In this document: positions 8,801-16,338 of the stretch, in pieces | How the letters are laid out: the number at the start of each line of letters is the position of its first letter | How positions within the stretch are numbered: the stretch's first letter is position 1 | From: HGM04593 sp045589695 | GTDB taxonomy: Bacteria; Bacteroidota; Bacteroidia; Bacteroidales; Bacteroidaceae | DNA length: 64,000 bases | NCBI GenBank assembly: GCA_045589695.1 | Contig: JAZNPP010000051.1 | Coordinates: forward strand, 1-64,000 | Direction of reading: 5' to 3' | The notes under the pieces: model-generated | What the model was told of the DNA's origin: nothing | The model's database searches: none | Seen by the model: the letters and a program-made list of their open reading frames with translations, nothing else | Program-made: the position numbers and the translations under genes

Positions 8801-9181
8801 AACCTTTCAAAGGAACTGAATGACCGATGGAAAAAACCCGGCGACGAGAAACACACGAACATACCCGCATTATACACATCTATCAAGGACCTTTATAACC
8901 TGAATTTGCCGAACGGACTAGATGATAACATATATTCAATGTGGGCACAGTCCGATGCAAGAGTAGCCGACGCTTCGTTCCTGCGCTGTACCCAAATATC
9001 ATTGGCATACAGTTTCCCCAGAAAATGGTGCAAGGCGATAAAACTCTCACATATCCAGCTGAGCGCGAATGTAAACAACTTGTTCGTTATCGCAAGCAAA
9101 GATTGGAAAGGATATGACCCGGAATTGGGATACAGTATCCAGCCAAGAGTATATTCAATAGGATTAAGTGTCGGACTTTAA
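5825..9181 (+). CDS. SusC/RagA family TonB-linked outer-membrane transporter
   Basis: The 1118-residue product imports oligomeric nutrients across the outer membrane with a SusD-type lid and TonB energy. After a signal peptide come a CarboxypepD_reg-like domain (about 30-110, with DETGEPLPGASIVV), a TonB plug (about 125-275, with LQGKVAGMTVV, IRGTS, PLWVVDGV and DASATAIYGSKASNGVI) and a 22-strand-type barrel. The plug motifs are diagnostic of SusC. The ATG at 5825 puts the signal peptide at the N-terminus; the TTG at 5798 only adds a basic tail. The SusD partner follows after 6 bases. No regulator such as ECF-sigma/anti-sigma or HTCS lies nearby, so substrate control is not visible. Confidence 0.97.
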   Translation: MKAKPVIFRILSFILFISCATGLFAQSSNIVVGVVVDETGEPLPGASIVVMKGKDMARGTSTGLNGEFKIGVNLKDGEDVIVASYVGSKSKSIKLSKTSIDNHFKIELVPDDAMLAEVTIVEDGYARLPRKDMVGAFTTVKAEDIMMPAYQSIDQMLQGKVAGMTVVNSSARVGATPKITIRGTSTILGNTSPLWVVDGVIQEDALSIDMSSAITSDMRELIGNQVSWLNPQDIDNITVLKDASATAIYGSKASNGVIVITTKKGTPGRISVSYSTNVSVRERPSYGIYDFMNSYERIQFSKEAYEAGVRYQTNPLPQIYTYEGLMAMFNKRMIDEAQFSEYLRRLELENTDWFDLLTRNSVSQNHNISVSGGTDKYTYNASVGYSDNKGMEIGNDNNQLTTRLSINSNVNDKLNVNVQLNGSIRNSYGYAGVNPYDYAMSTSRAIPAFEENGERTFYSRYYGYPYNTKLGAQNQLAYNVFNELENSRSTNVGSMFNASVNVSYKILSWLTYQGGANFSLNSNNSESYQGEKTAAVEKDYRGYPYGSETAGSERYNAALMPYGGLLKQANSQSVSYSTSHRLQFSKEFNENHRLNTMIGMEIRSTTGESNGNSVWGYVPERGQILVSPTVPEDFKPIGGDTSIGWGALEQLYYGGWSKTSTVTNYMSFFGIVAYSLMNRYVLNVNVRSDASNRFGQDVNKQFDPTWSFGLSWKVAQEPFVIKYIPWLEQFNVRATYGIQGNVVNSLSPEMIVKYQDVHPAYKEYYLSISSLPNKQLKWERTKTMNIGADIALFGITMNLEYYFRRSNAIIRQDIAEEYGMSSMPLNGGLITNEGVEFSANYTPIRNKNFAWTLGLNVSKNWNKSETDDRTAKADELSHTDFLNGNSSRPLKKDYPLSAFWSYKFTGLDPANGYPTFWKATYDNVLLNESIDPTTFLVYSGQSEPDFTGGFNTRIRWKGLSLGMDFAVILGAKKRLPNPYSTFYNGKMPDIFSNLSKELNDRWKKPGDEKHTNIPALYTSIKDLYNLNLPNGLDDNIYSMWAQSDARVADASFLRCTQISLAYSFPRKWCKAIKLSHIQLSANVNNLFVIASKDWKGYDPELGYSIQPRVYSIGLSVGL

Positions 9182-9187
9182 CAAAAT

Positions 9188-10771
9188 ATGACTATGAAAT
9201 ATATAAATAAGATATTTTTGCTGATAATGGCTGCGGCGGCATCGGCAGCTTGTTCAGACTTCCTGGAGCCGAATTCCAAGAGCGAATTCGTGCCCGAAGA
9301 TGCCGTATCGCTTAACGAGCTGCTGCTCGGCGAGGCATATCTACGAAACGACATGACAGGCTTCAACAGATTCATCGGACTGCTTGAGGATGACATCGAG
9401 GCGACAGAATACCAGATTCCTTCGGAAGGATATGACGGCAATAAATACCTTGCATGCTATACATGGCAACCCGACATGTTCAACAGCATGTTAGAGGCGA
9501 ACTCGGGAGACATCAACATTTACGAGAAGTATTACGAAGTGATACTTGGCGCGAACGCCGTCATCGACTATCTTCCGGGCGTTGTTGATACCGAAGACAA
9601 TATAAACTATGTAAAAGCACAGGCTTATGCTCTCCGCGGTTTTTATTACTTTAACCTCGTAAACCTGTTCGGAGCGCCGTACAACAGCGACTCCACATCT
9701 CTTGGAGTACCCTTGAAACTGCAAAGCGGAATAGAAGAGAGCGAAGACTATCTTAAAAGAAAAACAGTCGCAGAAGTATACGCGCAAATATTATCGGACC
9801 TTCATACGGCCGAGAACGCATATCAGGAACTTCCCGAAGAGCAGCAATGGAAGCGCAACGGTTTCCGCACAAACCTACCGATGGTTCAGCTGATGCTGTC
9901 GCGCACATATTTATATATGGAAAATTGGGCAAAAGCGTCAGCTTATGCCGATTCCGTAATAAAAAACAAAAACTTCAGACTCGAAAACCTTAACAACGTA
10001 CCGGTCACCGGAACAGACGACGCAGGCCAGACGGTACGCAACTACATCAATTTCCCGAAAAGAGACTCGAATGAAACAATCTGGGCCTACGGCAATGTCG
10101 AGGACATGTTCAAATGGACGTATGAGTACGCTACGAACATAAACATCAACAATAACAACAAAAAAATGCATGCGTATTTCAAAGCGTCGGAAGACCTGTT
10201 GAACACATACGAAGACTACGACCTTCGTCTTAAGCATTACATAGTACAGGCGCCTCACGGCGTAAATGAAGAGCTGATGTATATGGCGTTCGGAAAGGTC
10301 AATATAGGTACCCAGTATTACTTGCCAAAGCACGACAACTCCATTTTCGGACGTTCACTGCGTCTGTCAGAAGCATATCTTAACTATGCCGAGGCAGAAG
10401 CCCGTCTCGGAGGCGAGGGTATCGCTAAAGCAGCCGAAGCGCTTACCGTACTGCGCGAAAACCGTTTCGACCCGGAAGACGACTATGAAGTTACGATAAC
10501 CGACGCCGATGAACTTATAGAATTCATCAAGGAAGAAAGAAGACGCGAGTTATGTTTCGAAGGACACAGATGGTTTGACCTGCGCCGCTGGGGAATGCCG
10601 GAAATCAAGCATATCTGGCACGAAGAAAAAGAGAGCTACGTATACACTCTTGAACAAGGAGATCTGATGTATACAATTCCTATTCCCGATGAAGCGTTGC
10701 AAGAGAACGCGAGCCTCGTCCAGAACAAGTTGCCCGGACGGCGCTCGTACAGCCAGTCAATAGCGAAATAA
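9188..10771 (+). CDS. SusD/RagB family nutrient-binding lipoprotein
   Basis: The 527-residue product has a lipobox-type signal (SAAC, Cys about residue 22) followed by SDFLEPNSKSEFVPE, a typical SusD N-terminus. The SusD fold is supported by the TPR-like segment ALRGFYYFNLVNLFGAPYN and the C-terminal signatures LRLSEAYLNYAEAEARLGG and EERRRELCFEGHRWFDLRRW, which are characteristic of RagB/SusD. It forms the surface lid of the SusC channel encoded just upstream. Ligand specificity cannot be read from sequence. A second Met two codons in is an equally good start. Confidence 0.97.
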   Translation: MTMKYINKIFLLIMAAAASAACSDFLEPNSKSEFVPEDAVSLNELLLGEAYLRNDMTGFNRFIGLLEDDIEATEYQIPSEGYDGNKYLACYTWQPDMFNSMLEANSGDINIYEKYYEVILGANAVIDYLPGVVDTEDNINYVKAQAYALRGFYYFNLVNLFGAPYNSDSTSLGVPLKLQSGIEESEDYLKRKTVAEVYAQILSDLHTAENAYQELPEEQQWKRNGFRTNLPMVQLMLSRTYLYMENWAKASAYADSVIKNKNFRLENLNNVPVTGTDDAGQTVRNYINFPKRDSNETIWAYGNVEDMFKWTYEYATNININNNNKKMHAYFKASEDLLNTYEDYDLRLKHYIVQAPHGVNEELMYMAFGKVNIGTQYYLPKHDNSIFGRSLRLSEAYLNYAEAEARLGGEGIAKAAEALTVLRENRFDPEDDYEVTITDADELIEFIKEERRRELCFEGHRWFDLRRWGMPEIKHIWHEEKESYVYTLEQGDLMYTIPIPDEALQENASLVQNKLPGRRSYSQSIAK

Positions 10772-10795
10772 ACAAGAATCTTAAAAAAGATCCAT

Positions 10796-11860
10796 ATGAG
10801 AAACTTTGCCAAAACCGTTTTGATAATAGCGGTTGCCATTGCAGCCTTTACCGCATGTCGTGACAACGACGACATTATAACCCCGTCGGAAAACTACTCG
10901 CCAATACGAGGCGGTTTTCCTCAGGGCAACACGGAGTACGACAATATAATAAATGATATAAAGAAAGAATATGGCGTATATCTTCTTTATAAGAATGTTA
11001 CCGAGGAAGACATGAACCGCGACTGGCTATCGACCGGAACCGGAGATATATTCGTGGCAGGCGACGAGGATGAACGTGAAAAAGGCGAGTGGGACCTTCC
11101 TATGGAGCATCTGCCCTACTATGTCGATTTCTTCCGGTACTACATATTCCCCAATATAACGCCGGAATTCGCTAAATCGACCTTCCCTGTAAAAATCTAC
11201 ATGATAAACAATCTCCGTACAGAACCGCGCAAGTTCAGCGACGACGAAGAGGAGAATGAAAATGCTGCGGCAAGCACCGAAACCAACCCGTACAAGACCA
11301 TCAAATTAGGAAACTTCGACAACTGGGCCATAAGTTTTCCCGACAGCGTCATAAAGGGGAACAGCGGCACGGATTCCGATTACGCTCTAAAGCAACAGCG
11401 ATGCGTTTTCATGATAAATGTAATAAACAACTCATTTGAAAAAGGGGATATTGACTCACCGGACGAGTTCTGGGAAGACTACGACATGAGAGACAGCGTC
11501 AAGGTCAATGTCAAGGACATGAACGCTGACAACAGCCTGCGCAATCTGGGCTTCGTCGATATGCTTGAAGAAAAGTTCGGAACAGGAAAGAGCAAGGATA
11601 TCGTAAAGCCACTGCCTATACAGAGCAAAGCGGAACTCGAAACGAGTTATTGGAAAAAAGGCAACCATTTCGACCTTTTCAAGGCATACCTTATGAATGC
11701 GATGTGGTACACCCCCGAAGAATTCCATGCAAGATACGAAACCGATAAATATATCAAAATAAAAACGAAGTACGAATTTGTAACCGATTACCTTAAGAAG
11801 ACTTACGGAATTGACTTGATAGGCATATCAACTGGAGAAAGAAAAGAGGCAGAAGAATAG
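10796..11860 (+). CDS. SusCD-linked lipoprotein resembling the zinc metallohydrolase lipoprotein family, active site not preserved
   Basis: A lipoprotein signal (lipobox FTAC) opens a 354-residue product. The early segment (YDNIINDIKKEYGVYLLYKN), LGFVDMLEE, and the C-terminal pattern KYEFVTDYLKKTYGIDL resemble the substrate-import-associated zinc metallohydrolase lipoproteins that sit beside SusC/SusD genes. Those proteins carry HExxH; here no HExxH exists, and the region where I would align it reads VFMINVINNSF. My reading is a catalytically dead relative that may bind rather than cleave the substrate. Alternatively it is an unrelated SusE/F-position glycan or peptide binder. The location directly after SusD supports a surface role. 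Confidence 0.65.
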   Translation: MRNFAKTVLIIAVAIAAFTACRDNDDIITPSENYSPIRGGFPQGNTEYDNIINDIKKEYGVYLLYKNVTEEDMNRDWLSTGTGDIFVAGDEDEREKGEWDLPMEHLPYYVDFFRYYIFPNITPEFAKSTFPVKIYMINNLRTEPRKFSDDEEENENAAASTETNPYKTIKLGNFDNWAISFPDSVIKGNSGTDSDYALKQQRCVFMINVINNSFEKGDIDSPDEFWEDYDMRDSVKVNVKDMNADNSLRNLGFVDMLEEKFGTGKSKDIVKPLPIQSKAELETSYWKKGNHFDLFKAYLMNAMWYTPEEFHARYETDKYIKIKTKYEFVTDYLKKTYGIDLIGISTGERKEAEE

Positions 11861-11865
11861 ATGCG

Positions 11866-12954
11866 ATGAATACACTTAAGAATATACTGACAATATATCT
11901 TTTGTCGTTAATGACAATTTCATGCAAAGGCTCCGTTCCCATTGACACAATTTGGGAAAGAGAGTTCGAAAACGCAAAAGAAATAATCGATACCTACAAC
12001 ATCGTAAAAGAAAAGACCGGCAAAAAAGAAAAAGAACTTCAAACTCTCAATAATTGCTACTATATATGGAATTGCGGAGAGTACATGTTCAAATGCAGGG
12101 GCAAGAACGAAGACATCTCGGCATTGCCGCTGCATGCCGAAAAACTTTCATTCGACGATGACATAGTGATGAAGTTCATGGACGGACACAATGCGGAACG
12201 CTTCGCCGACCATTACTTCACGCTCGAAGCCATGCACAGAGGATGCAGCTACGAGGAAGCCCGAGACGGACTTACCGTAACCGTTTTCTTCCCAATCAGA
12301 GGACTCAACAGCAATGATTACAACAAACTCAAGACGGTTTTTTCATGCAAGAATAAAGTTCTCCACGAAGCATACCTGAAAAAGATGGTACACCCGTTGA
12401 ACAACAACGGATGCAACAAAGAGTTTTTAGAAGTACGCGACATCATTATCAAGAACGTGGCAGACAGCGACGCGAGAAAGAAGATATTGCAGATGTACGA
12501 TGCCTACATACCTATAATGCCGGGAGCGCCGGCTCCGAACGCCTCTTTCAGGGATACTGAGGGCAACAGACACAAGATAAGCGATTTCAAGGGCAAAGTG
12601 CTTGTAATGGACGTTTGGGCGACATGGTGCGGAAGCTGCCTAAAAAACATGCCTCATTATATCGAGTTCCGGGAACGGTACAAAGAAAATGGCGATGTAG
12701 AATTTGTTACCGTATCGACCGACAGCGACGAAATCAGAGACAGATGGCTTGCCGCCATAAAAAAGCACAAAATGGCGGGAATGCTCAACCTGATGCCTGA
12801 CCGTAACGAAGGCGTACAGTTTGAAGAGGAATACAAAGTGAGCGGCGTGCCAAGATATATCGTAATAGACAAAAAAGGCGACATCATATCCGCATTCGCC
12901 CCGAAACCAGGAGATGAGCTGAACAAAATTATTAAGGAAGCATTAGAAGACTAA
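11866..12954 (+). CDS. TlpA-like thiol-disulfide oxidoreductase lipoprotein
   Basis: The 362-residue product has a lipoprotein signal (lipobox ISC, Cys about 20), an uncharacterised helical N-terminal half, and a C-terminal TlpA/ResA-type thioredoxin domain from about residue 218. That domain has APNASFRDTEGN, VMDVWATWCGSCLKNMP with the redox pair CGSC, and the cis-proline loop GVPRYIVID. TlpA-type proteins reduce or exchange disulfides outside the cytoplasm. It starts 5 bases after the previous gene and ends 1 base before the next thioredoxin gene, so it is part of the SusC/SusD transcript. The substrate may be imported or surface proteins of this locus; that is inference. Confidence 0.9.
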   Translation: MNTLKNILTIYLLSLMTISCKGSVPIDTIWEREFENAKEIIDTYNIVKEKTGKKEKELQTLNNCYYIWNCGEYMFKCRGKNEDISALPLHAEKLSFDDDIVMKFMDGHNAERFADHYFTLEAMHRGCSYEEARDGLTVTVFFPIRGLNSNDYNKLKTVFSCKNKVLHEAYLKKMVHPLNNNGCNKEFLEVRDIIIKNVADSDARKKILQMYDAYIPIMPGAPAPNASFRDTEGNRHKISDFKGKVLVMDVWATWCGSCLKNMPHYIEFRERYKENGDVEFVTVSTDSDEIRDRWLAAIKKHKMAGMLNLMPDRNEGVQFEEEYKVSGVPRYIVIDKKGDIISAFAPKPGDELNKIIKEALED

Positions 12955-12955
12955 G

Positions 12956-13468
12956 ATGAAAAGCAGAGATTACATATTTTTTTTGGTATTGACGACACTA
13001 ATATCATGCAACGGAGAAAAACAAGTGCAGACTACAGAAAAACCGGATATCAAGAAAGCGGAAACCGTTTTAGCGCAAGCTGACGAAGAAGGTAATGTAA
13101 ACTATGTCGATATAACATTAGACGAAGCTTTCGCAAAGGCCGAAGAAGAAAAGAAACTGCTCTTCATCGATTGCTCCACCACTACATGCGGCCCATGCAG
13201 GATGATGCGGAAGAATATCCTCTCAAAGAAAAAATGCAGCGACTACATCAACGAAAATTTCATCGCCCTGCACATAAACATGGATGAAGGAGAAGGTATC
13301 GAGATAGCTGAGAAATACAAAGTGGGCATATTCCCCACATACATGATACTAAACCCGGACGGAACAAAACGCGGAGAAGTTATAGGAGCCGACAAGAACA
13401 TCAAAAGATTTATTGAGAAGCTGATGAGCGCGGCACAAGGAGAAGCGCAAGGAAACGCAAAAGGATAA
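12956..13468 (+). CDS. Thioredoxin-fold lipoprotein (DUF255/thioredoxin_7-like)
   Basis: The 170-residue product has a lipoprotein signal (lipobox LISC) and one thioredoxin domain. The segment KKLLFIDCSTTTCGPCRMM carries the redox motif CGPC, and GIFPTYMILNPDG is the cis-proline region. The sequence resembles thioredoxin-like proteins with a long first helix (thioredoxin_7/DsbD-gamma type). It begins one base after the TlpA-like gene, so the two are translated from one message; two extracytoplasmic thioredoxin proteins in series suggest a relay, with one possibly reducing the other. The C-terminus is a low-complexity Ala/Gly/Gln tail. Confidence 0.9.
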   Translation: MKSRDYIFFLVLTTLISCNGEKQVQTTEKPDIKKAETVLAQADEEGNVNYVDITLDEAFAKAEEEKKLLFIDCSTTTCGPCRMMRKNILSKKKCSDYINENFIALHINMDEGEGIEIAEKYKVGIFPTYMILNPDGTKRGEVIGADKNIKRFIEKLMSAAQGEAQGNAKG

Positions 13469-13495
13469 AAGCAACAATTAATTTAAAATGATACC

Positions 13496-15547
13496 ATGAG
13501 AAAATTTCTACTTTTACTTGCAAATCTGGCATTAGTGACATTCACGATGAATGCCGAGACATACACGCACGTGTTCAAGAGCGGAGACCTTACCGCAGAG
13601 GGGGGTAACGCAACGCTTACAGATGTTGAATGGAGCGCATCAAGCGCGACATTAATGGATTGGAATGACAAAGGCAAAGGCATTCAACTTGGTAGCAAAA
13701 CGACTCCCTGTCCAAGCTATAGCCTAACGACAGAAGCCTTTAAAGATTATACAATAACGAGCGTTACCGTTTATAGCTCAATAGCATCAAGCGGCGACGC
13801 CGAATTATCAATAACTGTCGGTGACGAGAAATCTCAGGTTTTCGAATTAGAAACGACAGAAGCCGCATACACATTCGACTGCAAAAGTAAAGGAAAGATA
13901 GAAATAAACTGGAGTTCGACACAACGCGCTTACTATATCAAAAGCATTGAAGTCGTATATGAGCTGCCGGCCGAGATGGTTAATGTCGAAACGCCGTCAT
14001 TCACGACGCCGACCGGCATTTATGCCGACAAAGTAAAAGTGACTGCAGAGACTATCGACAAGAGCCTGGTACTATACTACACGCTTGACGGGACAATCCC
14101 AAGCTACGAAGATTATGTAAACGACCTCGGCACTACCCGTTGCAGCAAGTATTGGATTATGGAGACCGAACTGACGGCAACCGCAACAATAAAAGCAATA
14201 GCTGTCAAGGTAGACGGCGAATCGGTCTACAAGAGCGATATCGCTGAGGCTACATATATCGTTTCCCAGACCAAGCCGTATGTCCAGGCATCAGAAATAA
14301 CAGAAGGCAATAGATACGCAATAGCGGCCAACAGCTGCATAGCGGACGCATTGACGGCGGATACCAATAGCGGATACTTGCAAGGCAGAACGTATACGGC
14401 ATATGAGAAATATATTGAAACCGTTGAATACGACGCACTGACATTCAGCGCCGCAGCCGGCGGATATACAATTAAGGATGCGGCAAACCGTTACATGTAT
14501 GTAAAGGAAGATGAAACGACAGTTAGCTTTGCCAATGATATTCCGGCAGCAGAAGCAGCCGTTTGGAATATATCGTTCAACGACGGAAAGGCAGAAATAA
14601 AGAGCGGCGGGAAGACATTGTATTACGTTGCCGACAAAAACCATTTCGGATGTTATCAGGCGACAGAGGTGACCGACAAAATGTCTTTACCGACACTTTT
14701 CATGCTTCGCGAGTACCCGCAAGCTACAATAACGCCGGAATACAAAAGCGCTGTGACTTCGATTCAGAAGATTACAGTAAGATGCGAAGAGGGCATAGGC
14801 GCAGACGAGAACACCGTACTCAAGACTACGCTGAACGATAAAAACTACGTATTCACATGTACGCAGATAGACGATAACACGTTGGAATTTACAAGCGAGG
14901 AGCCATTAACGACAATAAACAACGCTGATATTTGGATAAACATTGAAGGAGATATTTACTTGAATCCTGCCGGAATAAATATGATAATGCCTATCAAAAA
15001 GACGAACTTCGGACGTACTATAGCAGAATATCGTCTTGAAGGTAATGCGCCTGCAGCGACGATAGAAAATGTAGTTCCCGCAAATGGCTCTGAAGTCGAA
15101 GCGTTAAGTTACTTCCTTTTCACCTTCAGCTACTACGCCGGAGAGAGTGATGACGAAAACAAGACTGCTAAACTCTACATTGAAGGAAGCGAAGAGAGCA
15201 TACCTCTCACCTTCACAACCAAGACTGAAGACAAAAACTCACTCGTTGAACAGATGCAAGGCGCATTAATGACCGAAACGCCTGTTACTGCCAATGGAAC
15301 ATATATCCTCGAAATTTCAGACGGCTATTTCATTGACGGCAACGGAAGAGACGTCAAGGGCATTACGCTTAAATACACCGTAAAGAACGAAACAGCTATC
15401 GAGGATATTATTGCAGATGGAGAAAAGAACTGGAGAGTCTATGACATCAGAGGCATCAAAGTCCTTGACACGGATAATCACGAACAGCTTAACGACCTTC
15501 CGCACGGCATATACATAATCAATGGTAAAAAGTGGATTGTAGAATAA
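13496..15547 (+). CDS. Large exported protein with chitobiase-C-like domain and type A sorting-like tail
   Basis: The 683-residue product has a signal peptide (MRKFLLLLANLALVTFTMNA). Residues 20 to about 155 are beta-rich and unassigned. About 160-255 resembles the CHB_HEX_C_1/FN3-like domain, with GIYADKVKVTAE and VLYYTLDGTIPSY, where the TLDGT-P-S pattern is diagnostic. Further beta domains follow. The last 45 residues (WRVYDIRGIKVLD, then LPHGIYIINGKKWIVE) follow the Por_Secre_tail/type A sorting pattern. No catalytic domain is evident, so an adhesin or binding role at the surface is most likely. It is the last gene of the SusC/SusD run, followed by a terminator. Confidence 0.8.
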   Translation: MRKFLLLLANLALVTFTMNAETYTHVFKSGDLTAEGGNATLTDVEWSASSATLMDWNDKGKGIQLGSKTTPCPSYSLTTEAFKDYTITSVTVYSSIASSGDAELSITVGDEKSQVFELETTEAAYTFDCKSKGKIEINWSSTQRAYYIKSIEVVYELPAEMVNVETPSFTTPTGIYADKVKVTAETIDKSLVLYYTLDGTIPSYEDYVNDLGTTRCSKYWIMETELTATATIKAIAVKVDGESVYKSDIAEATYIVSQTKPYVQASEITEGNRYAIAANSCIADALTADTNSGYLQGRTYTAYEKYIETVEYDALTFSAAAGGYTIKDAANRYMYVKEDETTVSFANDIPAAEAAVWNISFNDGKAEIKSGGKTLYYVADKNHFGCYQATEVTDKMSLPTLFMLREYPQATITPEYKSAVTSIQKITVRCEEGIGADENTVLKTTLNDKNYVFTCTQIDDNTLEFTSEEPLTTINNADIWINIEGDIYLNPAGINMIMPIKKTNFGRTIAEYRLEGNAPAATIENVVPANGSEVEALSYFLFTFSYYAGESDDENKTAKLYIEGSEESIPLTFTTKTEDKNSLVEQMQGALMTETPVTANGTYILEISDGYFIDGNGRDVKGITLKYTVKNETAIEDIIADGEKNWRVYDIRGIKVLDTDNHEQLNDLPHGIYIINGKKWIVE

Positions 15548-15570
15548 ACCGATACGGCTTATAACAATAA

Positions 15571-15602
15571 AAAATACTCCTTGACTAATCAAGGAGTATT
15601 TT
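15571..15602. terminator. Bidirectional hairpin terminator
   Basis: AAAATACTCCTTG (15571-15583) pairs with CAAGGAGTATTTT (15590-15602) around the loop ACTAAT. It lies between two convergent genes, with A- and T-runs built into the stem, so it works on both strands. Confidence 0.9.
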
Positions 15603-15618
15603 TATGTTTACGTTTCAA

Positions 15619-16140
15619 TCAGAAATAGTAACGGAAACCTATTTTCGGCGATGTCAAAAGATTGAACCACACACTATTGCTGTACTTCCCGGCACAAGTA
15701 TAATCAAGATTTACCAAACCTACAGAAAGAGCCATATTCTCGACAGGACGGTATTCCAATGATGCAATATCAAAAGACATTGCAAAGATGCCGGTATCGC
15801 CTCCATTCTGGAAACCGCCGCCTACAGAAAACTGCGGAGTATAATACAGTTTATCAACTATAGGCAGATAGTATGCCACATTAGGCATAACATGAAAAGA
15901 GTGTGATGCAGATGTTGAATACTTCACTTCGGCTCCGATTTTGATATTGTCAGCTACAAAATAACCGAACTCAGGAGCGATAGAAAACGATACAGAGTTA
16001 CTCATATGACCGCCGCCGCCCCATGACGAAACGCCGAACGAGAGATTGCCTCCTGCATACATCTCACCTTTTGACTGCGCATTAGCGGTTGATACACACA
16101 TTGCGATAACCGCTACCAATAAAAAAGTATTTTTTTTCAT
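15619..16140 (-). CDS. Small outer-membrane beta-barrel protein
   Basis: Using the ATG at 16140, the product is 173 residues with a clean signal peptide (MKKNTFLLVAVIAMCVSTANAQ). A longer frame upstream would put a Cys-rich tail before the signal, so I reject it. The mature part is an 8-strand-type OmpA/OmpW-like barrel pattern: GNLSFGVSSWGGGGHMSNS, APEFGYFVADNIKIGAEV, VAYYLPIVDKLYYTPQFSVGGGF, ending PKIGFRYYF with the usual terminal Phe. There is no peptidoglycan-binding domain. Function unknown; it stands alone. Confidence 0.85.
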   Translation of the reverse strand: MKKNTFLLVAVIAMCVSTANAQSKGEMYAGGNLSFGVSSWGGGGHMSNSVSFSIAPEFGYFVADNIKIGAEVKYSTSASHSFHVMPNVAYYLPIVDKLYYTPQFSVGGGFQNGGDTGIFAMSFDIASLEYRPVENMALSVGLVNLDYTCAGKYSNSVWFNLLTSPKIGFRYYF

Positions 16141-16302
16141 AGTACTGAATTTAATGTTACGGCGTAAAATTATATAAATTTGTATATTGATTACAACAGA
16201 GAGGCAGTTAAAAAAAGAAAAACAGCGGCAATACTTCAAAATATAGCCTAAAAGGGAAATAAGGTAAAGAAAATTTATATTCAGGAAAATAAAAAATATG
16301 AA

Positions 16303-16310
16303 TAACTTTG
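16303..16310 (+). promoter_or_regulatory. Candidate -7 box for the M23 peptidase gene
   Basis: TAACTTTG matches TAnnTTTG and ends 28 bases before the first ATG at 16339. The -33 region is not convincing. Confidence 0.5.
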
Positions 16311-16338
16311 CAGCCGTATTGAAAATATCTTACAATAG

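Noticed and set aside
10796..11860. Active zinc metallohydrolase call for the SusCD-linked lipoprotein
   Set aside because: No HExxH or other clear metal triad is present, so I do not call activity.
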